Assembly (NCBI GenBank): GCA_903813345.2
Contig: CAIIXF020000010.1
Coordinates: forward strand, 18,239,181-18,303,180
Length of the DNA stretch: 64,000 nucleotides
From: Owenia fusiformis
Lineage: Eukaryota; Annelida; Polychaeta; Sabellida; Oweniidae
Direction: 5' to 3'
Part shown: in pieces, positions 22,190 through 35,000 of the stretch
How the letters are laid out: the number at the start of each line of letters is the position of its first letter
Position numbering within the stretch: the first letter of the stretch is position 1
Notes under the pieces: model-generated
Databases searched by the model: none
The model's input: the letters and a program-made list of their open reading frames with translations, nothing else
Told to the model about the DNA's origin: nothing
Translations under genes and position numbers: made by a program

Positions 22190-23179
22190 GGGTAAAACAT
22201 CTTTATGATGTGTTTGTTCCATGGAGAATATGTTTGTGGTTGCCAAAAATGTTTAATTTTGTTATCACAAGAAGGATGTTGCATCATTGTAGCAGGTAAA
22301 TGGAATCGTATCTAATCTGTATACCAGGACCAGCATTTGAAAGTCATAGCAGTAAATACACAGTAAAACCTGTAAAGTGGAACACCTCTAAAAGTGAAAC
22401 ACTCATAAGTGGAACACTTCAATGTACAGTAACAGTTACCAATAAAATCTCAAGGTACCAAACTTGCTCCACTTTCATAGCTTTTACTGTAGTGTTTTTG
22501 TTTACAGAATGAATGTGTTTCTCCATTGATTTACATATAGACAGAGTACTAACCAGAGACTACACACATAAAGCACCCATAGTGTACACTAACCCACGGA
22601 ACACTCAAACATGGACACATATTTATAGTACATGTACATTTACAGTGTTTTCCCTAGGATTTTTCTAAAAACTTGAAACCAGGCAAAAAGTTGTAATCTT
22701 TTATGCTTTCCAAATACCTAACTGGATGCTGTCTGTAATGTCCATTCCCAGATGGGAGATGCAGAGAATGCTAGGGAGATCACTGAATTATATGTCATAT
22801 TCACTGAAGGTTTCACTGGTAGATTTGGAGGGAGAAGTCTAAGGCTTGTGATAGTGTCTTCAATGTTATGACCTCATTTTTAAAAATATTAAAGTAAACT
22901 TTTTAAACATACCGAAATTTTTTACATGCAAACACATGGAGGTATTCAAAATAAACATTTCCCCCATTATCAATTTTCAGGTCTGCCAATAGGTTTCACA
23001 ATGCACACTAAAATGAAAAGCTTAGAAATCTATGAAGATGTACAATTTGTCCATGTTATCTGGAATTGCATCTTGTAGTTTAGTGCATTGCTTAGATTTA
23101 GCGCAGGAACTTGTATCATCACCTGACATCTCTTGGTTTATCTGGAAGAACAGTGGCCATTTATTCTCACTGGGGAGAA
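22190..23179. other. Intergenic sequence with a pogo/Tigger-like MITE remnant
   Basis: No gene is seen. Around 22359-22495, CAGTAAAACCTGTAAAGTGG is matched by an inverted diverged end (CACTTTCATAGCTTTTACTG followed by TA). This resembles the CAGT-A-AACC ends of pogo/Tigger MITEs. Confidence 0.45.
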
Positions 23180-23371
23180 CAGGCCCATAGCCAAGGGTTT
23201 GCTTGAAACCCCCCCCTGGCCAAAAAATTCTTTCAAAATCATGCAGTTTTTCACCATTCTGAGCACTTTTTAAGTGATTTTGGCCATTTTTGGACCAAGA
23301 TTCTCACAAGTGAACCCCCCTGGAACTTTTTAAAAAGTGAACCCCCTTGGCAAATCCTGGCTAGGGGCCTG
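23180..23371. mobile_element. CAGGCCCGTAGCC-family MITE, copy A (192 bp)
   Basis: Ends are CAGGCCCATAGCCAAGG and TTGGC-AAATCCTGGCTAGGGGCCTG, flanked by the direct repeat GAGAA (23175-23179 and 23372-23376). The interior matches copy C at 35610 (TTTTGAAAGAATTTTTTGGCC-type). Non-coding. Confidence 0.85.
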
Positions 23372-25480
23372 GAGAATATGGTGTGAACTCACTATTCTCC
23401 TTGGAAGCAGCTGTTATTTGGTGATACAAGTTCCTATGAGATTTAGCACTATGTTTATTGTTAAATGTATTTAAGTAGTTAAGTATTTATAATGTATTCA
23501 TATGCGTCATATCCTCATTATTTATTGTTAAAAAGTATTTTTTACAAAAATATGAATAAAAAATTTTGCACCAATTCATGTGTTTTGTTTTTAGTTTGTC
23601 TAATATTCTCAACTCTTTATCGTCAGTTTGTTGTTCAGTTCAACACAGGTTCAAATCTGATAAAATGGTCTACATTCTTGACAAAATCTTTTAAGACCTT
23701 TGGGGAATTGTCATGTATAAAGCCAAACATCCTTTAAGATGTCAATTGTGTTTTAAAAACATATTTTGAGAAGATTATAGGCTAATGTCTTATTGGCAAA
23801 TTATCTCTGCTCAAGACGGCATTTTCAATATTGCTGCTCATTTAAAAATGGCTGCCATTTTTCATAAAAATAAAAAATATAAGATGTGATAACTCAAATA
23901 CCAGTTGATGGATTTGCTCACATCATGGGTGTAGATGTTGCTAAAAATACAACACTATAATACTACTCTCTGGTTACCATGGTTACTTCTATCATTTCAT
24001 GTTCAAAATGACGAGGGATTTAATTAAATACATGTATGTTTCACAAAAAATAGAAGATGTCAACAAGTTTTAGTTCATAATTATTGTATTTTCAATAAAT
24101 ACGGCTGTCCTGTTTTGTATTTACCAATGACTCATTTATATTTAAGGGAGCTTAATTGTGTGGGACATTTTAAGGGTAACGCATACCGTTTAGCAAATCC
24201 AACACTCGTTTTTGATGTTGCTCACCGTTTGTTATAACCTAAACGGTTAACAAATTGAAGTCGATGCTTAAACACCTCTGCCTGTTTATGTAAGAATAGT
24301 ATAGATCACACATTTATAAAAAGGGCGATTTTCATTTTGACAAATCAATTTCACATCAAGTTTCAAGATCTATTTGTGTTCAATAGGAAAAATCGCCATT
24401 TAGATTTACACATCACTTATTAGCACCTAGCATGGTCTTATGAATTGATCCTGTAAATGAAACAAGGCAGTTTGGATTGGTACAAGGATTTATACTGGCT
24501 GATGCTCATGCATTCTTTTTTTTCACTCTCCCGATGTTTACAGGATCATCGTAAACGGATGATCTTATTTTCAAGACATTTCAATAAACTGGAATTCACA
24601 AAACTCTCCCAATTTCTTAATAAAAATAGACTGATCCAGCCAGTAGACTCTCCTGGATCTGCGATATTGTTGTTTTTATACGGGAAGCTTATCGTGACCC
24701 TTTAACCCCAAATGCATAAAGGAAATAAGTCAATATAGTATATCTGTATATGTTCAATTGTTTTTATTTCAACAGATCACATTAGATTATGTAAAATGGT
24801 ACATACATGTACATAATAAATAAAAAATTTATTTAAACCTAAATTCTAGAGCTCACACATATCTTTTACGTATTGATAATTCACACCAATGCATAGCATT
24901 CATCTTCAAATTACTTATGTAGAAAAAAAATTAGTTGATAAATAAGCGAGAAATGAGATCATCCATGCATGAAAGTGGTTCAGAGAAAGAATTCATTTCT
25001 CATAGAAACCAATTACAGACACAGACCACCAAATGCCAAACAACAACCACCAAATGTGGCGCAATAAAAGTTGGAGACTAATGACTATAACAATATGTTG
25101 CCACTTGTGATGGTGACAAAATAAATTGTGATATTTACATAAATTATATCTCAGGGATGAACCATACAGTTTCATACGCTTTCAATACGCTATTGACTCT
25201 ATCATTAGTTCTAACGGACTCAGAACATTCGATTTCTAAGTTTTTCAGCTGATGAATATTTTGTTGACTTCTATACAAAGCACTATCAATTCACAAGTTC
25301 TTTCCTATCAAGTGCTCATATTATCATGATAACCACACATACTTCACACCTCAAAAATCTCATGCTAATTAACAGAATAATAATACTCAGTAAATAAATA
25401 TATTAATATTGTAAAAATGAAAATACTGTTAACAATAAATGAGCTGCACCTCTTTTATACTAGCACTATACAAATGGCAA
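23372..25480. other. Intergenic sequence, probable 3' UTR of EIF2AK1 at its right end
   Basis: A fragment at 23800-24010 contains AAAATGGCTGCCATTTTTCA and AACTCAAATACCAGTTGATGG, related to the Helitron core. On the minus strand, AATAAA signals (TTTATT on plus) near 24762 and 24829 are the first clear ones downstream of the EIF2AK1 stop, which would give a 3' UTR of about 1.3 kb. No other gene is recognised. Confidence 0.4.
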
Positions 25481-25715
25481 GACATCAGAGAGAACATTCA
25501 AATGATAACATTTTACAGCCAAAAGTTAACATTTTACATACACCAAACTGGTGACATTTTACAAATGGCCAAATGGAATAAACATTTTACATATACTAGT
25601 GGTGAAATGGTAACATTCTAGATATGGTAAAATGGTAACATTTTACATATGACCAAATGGTAACATTTTACAAATGGAATAAACATTTTATAATATAAAA
25701 TAATAACATTTTACA
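25480..25715. repeat. Degenerate tandem repeat (about 20-25 bp)
   Basis: Repeats of the type AAATGGTAACATTTTACATA, varying in length, lie in the probable 3' UTR of EIF2AK1. Confidence 0.55.
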
Positions 25716-25907
25716 TTGTGGCTTAATGTGGCCATGTTTAGTCACTGAATTGTCAAAACAATTTCGTTTGAAGCTGCCAATGAACAAGATTTACTATTGA
25801 AGTATTGACAGTAATAGGGAAAATCCTGAAAAACCTGGAGCCTTGGGTTTGATATTTCATAAACCACACCGTAGAGTTGTACTTTTCATTTCCTGCATTT
25901 TAGAAAT

Positions 25908-26061
25908 CAGGCCCGTAGCCAGAATTTCCCAAGGGGGGTTCACTTTTCCAAAAATTCTAGGGGGGTTCACTTTGACAAATTTGGCCAAAAATCACTCAAA
26001 GAAATTTTGGCCGGGGGGGGGGGTTCGCCTGAACCCCCCGAAGCCCCTGGCTACGGGCCTG
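25908..26061. mobile_element. CAGGCCCGTAGCC-family MITE, copy B (154 bp), 12 bp from the EIF2AK1 stop
   Basis: Ends are CAGGCCCGTAGCCAGAATT and CCCCTGGCTACGGGCCTG; flanks are GAAAT and GTAAT, a near-match to a 5-bp duplication. It contains AAGGGGGGTTCACTTTT and a run of G before GTTCGCCTGAACCCC. On the minus strand it begins 12 nt after the EIF2AK1 stop codon, so it should be part of the mRNA. Confidence 0.85.
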
Positions 26062-26073
26062 GTAATTTAGTAT

Positions 26074-29000
26074 TCAAGTCTCTGTTGAAAGTCTATGTAT
26101 TATGCTGTCTCTTTCCTTCAGCTGTCTTCTGAGTTCATTTATCACAGATTCCTGGTCCTGAGTTTGTTTTTTGAGCATCAATATGATCTGGAAAGTAAAA
26201 TTTTCATTTTTTTAATTCACAAAATATTAACTCAGTATTTGGTATCTTTTTCATAGTAATCTAATTTTAATCATACTTTAGAGGAAAACCAGTTGGAGAA
26301 AGTTAAAAATAAAATAGTTCTACACCAAGCCTTTGAAAATCTCACGTATAAACACGCATTCTACACCTCTGTTTCAGGAAAAAGGTTATGAGGAAAAGGT
26401 TGTACCAGAAGCTTATAAAAGACTACAGAATAAACACTTTGGTTTCAATCACAATGTTGTGATATTTCAAGATTACTCCATTACTTACTTGATCTTTAGA
26501 TTGAAATAGTTCACTTTCCAGTAATTCTGATGCTGAAGGCCTCAATAGTGGCTCCTTGCTCAGCAGCTGCACAATACACTCAACCTGTAAGTACAATACA
26601 AGTACAATACCCTCAACCTGTATGTACAATACACTCAAACAGTAAGTACAAGACACTCAACCAGTAAGCACAATATGCTCAACCAGTAAGTACAATATAC
26701 CCAACCTGTAAGTAGAATGCACTCAATTTGTAAGTACAATGCACTCAACCAGTAGGTACAATACACTCAACCTGTAAGGAGAATGCACACAATTTGTAAG
26801 AACAATACACTCAACCTGTAAGTACAATACACTCAACGTGTAAGTCCAATACACTCAACCTGTAATAATACAATACACTCAACTTGTAAGTACAATACAC
26901 TGAACCTGTAAGTACAATACACTCAACTTGTATGTACAATACACTCAACCTGTAATAATACAATACACTCAACTTGTAAGTACAATACACACAACCTGTA
27001 AGTACAATACACTCAACCTGTAATACAATACATCCCAGCCTAAAACTATCATACTTTTAACCTATATGTCTGCAAGCATATCCAATGGGACAAAAATAAT
27101 GTAAGATTTGATATGATCATTTGATTTGATAAGCAAGCTGTGATAGTTTTACAATTTTCATAAAACCGACATGAGAAATAATCTGAAATACACAAAGTAT
27201 GCATATCAATGATGTGACCCAAATTATATCAGGATATGTATGTAAATACCTGTTTAGGAAATCTTGAGCACAGTTCCTCAGCCAATTTACCCTGTTTGAC
27301 CATGTTGATGCAATGGGACCTCTCCATCTCTGTAGTGAATGGTTGGAACAGTTCATACAAGATGATTCCCAAACTATACATGTCAGACTGCAAGAAAACA
27401 CTTCATAAATAACTTCAGATAGGCATAATTATGATACCTGAATATGCATGTGAGAAAATGGACAATATGTTTGGCTGGTTCTTAAATGGTTTAATCTGAA
27501 ATTAAATCATAAACGCAGTGAATTTAAATGCAAAAAATCAAAAATTGCAGTATAGGTTACATACATGTATATTCATACATGAATTTGCAAGTGGGTGCAA
27601 AGTTCTCATTTTCACAATTAAGACCCAAATTGGTCAAAATATGCCCATTTTTCATGATTTCTCTCATTTTCAAGTGGGTGCAAATGGATTTTCAGGTGGG
27701 TGCAAGCATATTTTCAAAATTTCTGGTGGGTGCTGCACCCACTTGCTTTAATGCTGGGGAGATCACTGAAATATGTTAGGATTCAGAATGAGACAGAATA
27801 TTGTACATCTTCTTAGAAAGACACAATTTTTTAACTCGTCATATTCAAAATAAAATCTATAGGCTCGTGTACATTTCCAGATTACAAGTACATAGTCATA
27901 ATGAGATCTCATGGTAATTGTTTAGTTACATTATCACACTCTACATAGTGTGTTACCTTATAGTTGTATTCTGTGCCATTGATTTGTTCTGGAGCAGCAT
28001 ATGTACATGTTCCTACACCAGTAGTATGGCCCCATTTATCTAAATGTTAATAAACAAGTCATTGAACTAGATTTGTTAAATAAAAAAACATGCAATGAAA
28101 CCTTTTCAGAATTTTTCATATTTTGGATGATTTTTAAAGAACACGTTAGTCAATTTTTGGTAGCTTTATAGTAGAAAAATATCACATACTTGGAACAGGA
28201 GCATAGTGCACTAGAGGTGACAATGGAACATCTTGTAAGTTGTCTCTAGCCAGACCAAAGTCTCCTATCTTCACATTGTCACCTAGTAGAAATACATTTT
28301 GGGGCTGAAAAACACATGTATTGTGAATAGAGGTTTAATATCAAATTTTGTAACAGATATGAAAATAGTAGGCTAGATTTTATTCCCGGAGACAATATAA
28401 ACAATTTCTATTGGGTCACCTTGGATAATACTGTTCTTTTCCAACTGATCAATGTAATATTATGACAAGGGATAAGATTACCTTGAGATCTCTGTGCATA
28501 ATGCCCTGCTGGTGTATATGGTCAACTGCCTCCAATATCTGTCTGAATATGGCCATGTTATTTTCCTCATCTATCAGATCATACATTTCTGCAATGACAC
28601 CATATATTTTACAAACCCTATGTTTGTAATAACCCCACTGTCCACTTTCTGGGGAACATGTACATTTCTGAAATTATTGCAATAAAAGAAATTAAGCCCC
28701 CAAAAATATATACAGTACATTTGATATAAATAATGTTTGTACAAAATCATATTATATTTTTCATTTTGAAACCACATACCTTTAATATTGTTGAATATTT
28801 CTGCATTAAAATCATAAACTCACGCTGCATTTCAACGCTGCATTTCAACAAGAAATCATATTTTCTTCAATCTAACCATACATTTCCAAAATGAAGCATC
28901 AAATGACACTTGCAGTCTGTTACAATTGGTTTTCTACCTGCTATTGGCGTTCGATTTCTTTTCCAAATCCACTGTCTAAGATTATTATTGCATAGCTGCA

Positions 29001-32000
29001 TCTGTATATAGAGCACCACCTCTTGTTGAAAGCTTACTGGGTTATAATACTGAGTTAATACACCATTATGACCTCCACTTGGTAAAGAAATTGGCGCAAA
29101 ATCCTCCAAAGTTGACTCATGGCTAACACTTCGTCTATAGTCAAACGAAGAATATTCTTCATATTTTTCAACAGTGTGTAATTTTTCCACGTCTTGTTTT
29201 TCTAGTGATCTGCTACGGCGCCGGAATCGCCGTGGACTGTTTCTGACGCCATTTCTAGCAATTTCAAACATACTTTGTTTATATGATTGTTCAAGTTCTA
29301 GTTTGAAGACACTAGGGATGAGACTGGATGTAGAAGGAGAGACTAGAGGAGTGGAGAATTCATTAGATGGGTCTGCAAAGGTTATACCATGACTAGAACT
29401 GTTTGAACTATCTGGTATTTGATTCATACTTGAAGAACTGGACTCCTCAGTGCTAGATGTTACTGATCCTGAAAATATAAAAAAAAATGATTGTTATGCC
29501 ATATGTGTAAGTGAACCTTCCTATAATGTAATATAATTTTCTGCGAGGTTCACTCTATTCTGGCTGAGTATTAAAACATCTTTTCTCAGTATGCTATTTA
29601 TGACATGTCTTACCAGTTGTTAACTTGGGCTCTAACCATGCTCCATTATAGCCTACTATGTTGTTATGTGATAAGCTGGCCAGCAGTTTTACTTCTCTAA
29701 TCAGCTGGAAATGTACAAAACACAAACAAGTTAGGGTAACAGCCTATTATGTCTCTCGCTATTTCAAAAGTGGGTTTACATGGTAAAGAGAGATCATTTA
29801 TGATTTAAGATTTGCAGAAAAAATGTGTTGATATTGTGCGATTGAAGAAAATTGGTGAAAAATAAATATTCACGATAATGATTGCTATGCAAAATTTAAC
29901 ATTGAAATATTTTTGTACAGAAGCACCCAGAAAACAAATTGTAGCACATTTGTATAACAATTGTTGATGGACGGAAAGATGGACAGACAAATCTAAGGGG
30001 ATGCAGACAAGTTGGTGATTTGATAGGCTCACCATAAATTGAAGAACAGCACAGAGCATCGATCTAATTCCATCTTAATCAAATCAATTGTAAATGTATC
30101 TAAACCAATTATTCAATTAATCTATCGACCCTCCATGAGTGAAACTGGCAAAATGTCAGATATATTCGACACAACAGTATGTATGTACCTTTAACCACAC
30201 GTCAGGGCTAGCTTGCTTAAGTCGAATCTGCTTCACTGCATACTGACAGCCATCTAGCTTGTGACGCACCTAAAATAAGGCTTGCATGTCATATACAAAA
30301 AAATTGCCATGGATGATGTCACATCAGGTTACCAAAGTAACCATGACAGTGACCAGTCAAATAGTAGAAGCGTTGTTCTTACAGTATACTCAATATTGTT
30401 TGGGAGACATATGTAACAAGTTTCAAGAAGATTTGTTCAGTGGTAATGAAATAGCAACATCTCTTGGATCACCCTGTATATCATGCAAAGATCCATATGT
30501 TTGTCTTTAAATGGTATCTCCTTATTGACTGCTATTAACATTACAAGAATGTATACATAGTGTACAGGGTGTCAAATAAGTCTGTTCTCCCCCCTTAACT
30601 TTTTTATCTTAAAATTTATCATACTTTCCCATATATCATTTTGAAGCTTATGGAAAATGCTGATCACCCTCAAAAAATCAATCATAAACTCCTCCTAATA
30701 AAATTGCTACAATGTTTCTTGTAAGGTTGTAGTTGACCCTTGATTACGTCAAAACAAGTAAAATTACCAGGTATAGAGATTGAAAAGTGAAAATGATACT
30801 GCAGTGACAATGCCAACATTTGGGTGATTTCGATGTTTCTCAATATCGTTACAGAGTAAAATGTGTTACATTCAGGGGAGCTTTTGAAGCAGGGGCATCT
30901 TTCATCACAAAATAGTTGATAACAACCAAAATTAAACGTTCTGAATGATTTATACGGGATCATATCCTCGTAGAATTGAGGCCACCTGGGCTGCAGGGGG
31001 AGACATACATACTATTAAAAAGTGAAATATGGACATCACTAAAAATATTCTAAAAAAATTGGAATTTAACCAATCACTTTGAAATTTGGTGTGTGATCAG
31101 CAAATTAAATTCCCTTTAAGATGGTATATACCAACCCTATGTTATTTCTGAATTAAAAAAGTTAAGGGGGAGAACAGACTTATTTGACGCCCTGTACAAG
31201 TGTATATGATTACCTTATAGACTCTACCAAAGCCCCCATATCCCAGTAGGTCTTCCTCAGTAAACTCCTCCCTGTATCTGGATGTATGTAGATGGAGTAT
31301 ATCTTCAGGTTGAAAACTTGGCACATGATTGTTTAATCTACAAATTTTGAGATTATTAAAATGTGACTTTTTGAAGTCAAAACTTCTCAAAAACTAAGAG
31401 GACTCAAAAGCAACTAGACAATGGCAACTCCGCGGAGTAGCAAATCCCAACGAACAAAATATCAATTACCGAATTCCAATCAATTATACTCATTACTTTG
31501 GTTAAAATTGAAAAATTTAGATTTTAGAATTGCGAATTCCTGCAAAGCAGCCATTTTGAATTATCTGAGGTACAAATCTGAAGAATAATACCATAATTGT
31601 GATCTACTCCAAAATTCCTTCAATTTGAGTATAATATAGCCATACTTTGAAGGGATCGAAAAATTATTGCAAAATCGTACATTAGACGGCCATTTTGAAT
31701 TTTACGAGGCTCTAATCAGAAAAAAGATACAATATTTGCAATCTACTCTTAATTGCCTTTCATTTGAGTATAATAAAGCTATACTTCAGAAAGATCTAAA
31801 AATTACTGTTTTCCTGACCCCCCCCTACACGGCCCCTGGGGGTCAGGATGAAAAACACGGAATATATGTGAAATAGATAGATGTTGCGAATATACTACCA
31901 AAATTTCAAACAATAATATTGATTACTTTCGTTTAGCATGAAAAATTTATGGTTTTTGCGAAAAAGTCCCGTCATTTTTAAAGCGGCGGCCATCTTGAAA

Positions 32001-35000
32001 ATTTTTTTTTTGCATACAACTATTCACCAATATACATCTTTCCATTAAATATGAAGAAAATCCGTCAACTCGTATTTAAGTTATCTTCCGGACGGACGGA
32101 CGGATGGACGGACGGACAGACGGACTGACGGACGGAGGGCTTCACTATATCCCTAACGAACGAAGTTCGTTGGGATAATGACAGATGAAATAGATACTAT
32201 GAATAGGCCTAGTGAAAGTGCATATAATCAAATAAGGATCGGAGAGCGGTTTCAATTTTGTATTACTAATGTTGACTTTGTGGAAAGGATAGATGCCAGT
32301 ATCCGATCTCACATGCTCACTATGTGACAACTACTGATCAGTTTCTTAACAATTAGAATCATGTATTTAGACAGACACTTACTATGGAATGTACTTTTAC
32401 AAAAGGACAGATGTATGACTTAGTACCTTGGTTGGAACATAATGGCTGCCCTCTCTGTAAGTCCAGGCAAAGCCATCAGAGGAGTCGCAACTGGCTGCTG
32501 CAAACCACATCAACCAAACATTCATTTACGGAAAACGATGTCAAATACTTTTACACATGTAGCTTTTTTATTTTATTTCAAATGCTTATCTCACATAATC
32601 AAAGGATTTTTATGACATTCAAATTAGCAAATTGGAAATTCTATAGTGGTTAAAATGGTCTCTTCAAAATTGACTTTAGCCATACCATAATGATCTTCAT
32701 TTTACTCCAGTACTTTTTATTGGTAAAAAACCGGGCTTTATGGTGCTTTACGTAGTTTTAAACACCAAGTGAACAAAGACATCAAAGATTATGATTCTAT
32801 ATCACACAATAAGAAAATAATGAATATATTTTTGTCACATTGGCTGATCAGACCAGTAGAATCATTGAATAAAATCAAATATCATCATATATTGTACCTG
32901 TTCAACTGTGATGAGTGCCGCTTGAATCATCTTGGTAAATGCCAGCTTGTATTGAGACCTTACTGAGCTGAACTCATCAACAAATGACATTGATGACATC
33001 ACATTCAACTGGGCAAGGTGTTCACACATAACTGAAACAGGGAATAATCAGATTATCAGAATTCAAACTATTTATACATGAAGTTATTTTTGTATATCGC
33101 AAATGTCAGTTCAGAGGCTGACACTTACAAAACTATTCTAGATTACATTTAAAAGATTGACATGAATGTGCAAGAGCATAGAAGTGAACATGAGTATTTC
33201 TCAATTTCCTATTATCATTCTCATTACCAGCTCAATTTGCATATTGAGTTTGAGTCGAATGTCAAATAGCACTTACATGAAATATTGAGGACTTTTTGAG
33301 ATTTTTCATTTTTTGTTGATGACAAACAGACAATTGTGGTGAAATCAAGAAATAACTTAATTCTTTATAGGAGAGTGCTTTTTGACCTCCTTGCATGTCA
33401 TGATCTGCCTAACACCCAAATGCTATGTACTGTACATGTATATGGTAATGAATTCAAAATACATGTAATAATGATATTGGTACAATGCATCTAGAAGTTA
33501 CTCAGTTCCTTAACACAGCACAGGCACAATCTGGCTTTACGATTACACTATTCATTGCAGTTTTTATTTATCACAAATATCACATCCAATTTTTACTTAC
33601 TTTTGAATAGTTTATCCCTCTTGGGTTTATCTTTTACATAGAGGGAGCAGAGATGGTCTATAAGGGAGACAAGGAGTAAATGGTTTGTTGTGTTGTCTTG
33701 TCTCTTTGCCACTATGTTCTGCTTGTTCATCTCATGATGTCCAAAGCTGCCTGTCATACCAAAGGACCATGCTGATGAGTCATCCTGAGAATCTAAAAAG
33801 GACATAAGAGGGCATTTTTAAGGCTTTGTACCTCATACCCACCTACCCACGTATGTGGGACATGATACAGTCTTTGAAGGGTTCAATTTTAAAGATCATA
33901 GTTTATTAACTCTTAGTTTATGATGAATTATAGATGCATTTGTAACGACCCTTGATAGCAAGTGGCTACTACATCCCAGCTGGGTTCGATTCCCACTCGG
34001 AGCATCGAATTTAGCACATTTTCTTTCAATTTCTTAATCTGGCTTGTTGTACCTATGCTCGCAGTTGTTAGTTATTTATTCCCCTGGGGCGCCCTCGAGT
34101 CACATTAAAATGCATCCATATGCCTTTATTTATGGATCTGTCTGTTTTACCACGCAGCAATTATACAAGACTAGCATCGCAACTGGAGTTCAAATTAAGA
34201 TTTCAGACCAAAATAAAATAAATAGTACAGCACTGGTACCTCAAACATGGTGTAGCTCAATAAGTGAATTTTCTGTGATAAAAATGGCACACATTTTGAA
34301 AATGTTTTCTAATGATAATGAAGATAAATGACTGAGGTCAGTGTATACTTTGATGACATTTCATGACCATGTGCCTGTAGCCTGAAATACTGTGCTCCCG
34401 ATTATAATTTCGAGAAAATTGAACACAAATTTTCACATGCTATCTATTGCATGACTTACGCCTGCCACAACCATCGCCATGTTAATCAGTGTTTTTAAGT
34501 AGCGCAAGGATCCTGCCATGACCGTGGTAGTGCTATCGTGTAAGCCTGGTATAACCTTGACAGGCTGGTATAACCGTGACAATGCTGTATTATATTGCAA
34601 GGCCTGTCATGACCCTGGAACTGTTATCGTGGAAGCCTGGCGCGACCGTAGCCTTTATTGTGGTTTATAAGCGAATGTGAATATTAATGTATAGTAGTAA
34701 TTTTGATTTTGACATGATTAAGGTAGTTTAACACCATGATCATAGTATTAAACTGTTTAATTGTAATGACGATCACTTAAAATTGTTAAGGATATTCCTG
34801 GCATTAAAGTGGGAATATCGATTGCCGAGTCGTATCCAATGATCCTGGGCCTATCGTAAAATGAAAGCTTTGAATATGTTGTTGCCTTTAAAAATGTATC
34901 TATTTTCCATGTATGCAACTAGAATTTGTGCACATACCTTATAACGATCGATAATGGCAAAGGAAAATCCTCTAATTCTTCGTCATAATTTCTCCTTCGA

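Noticed and set aside
30682-30963. 93-codon open frame inside the mariner MITE
   Set aside because: It has no DDD/DDE-type or helix-turn-helix transposase features; the element is non-coding.
33930-34015. GGGTTCGATTCCCACTCGGAGC, resembling a tRNA T arm
   Set aside because: Box B-like sequence only. No matching box A or acceptor stem could be folded around it, so no tRNA is called.
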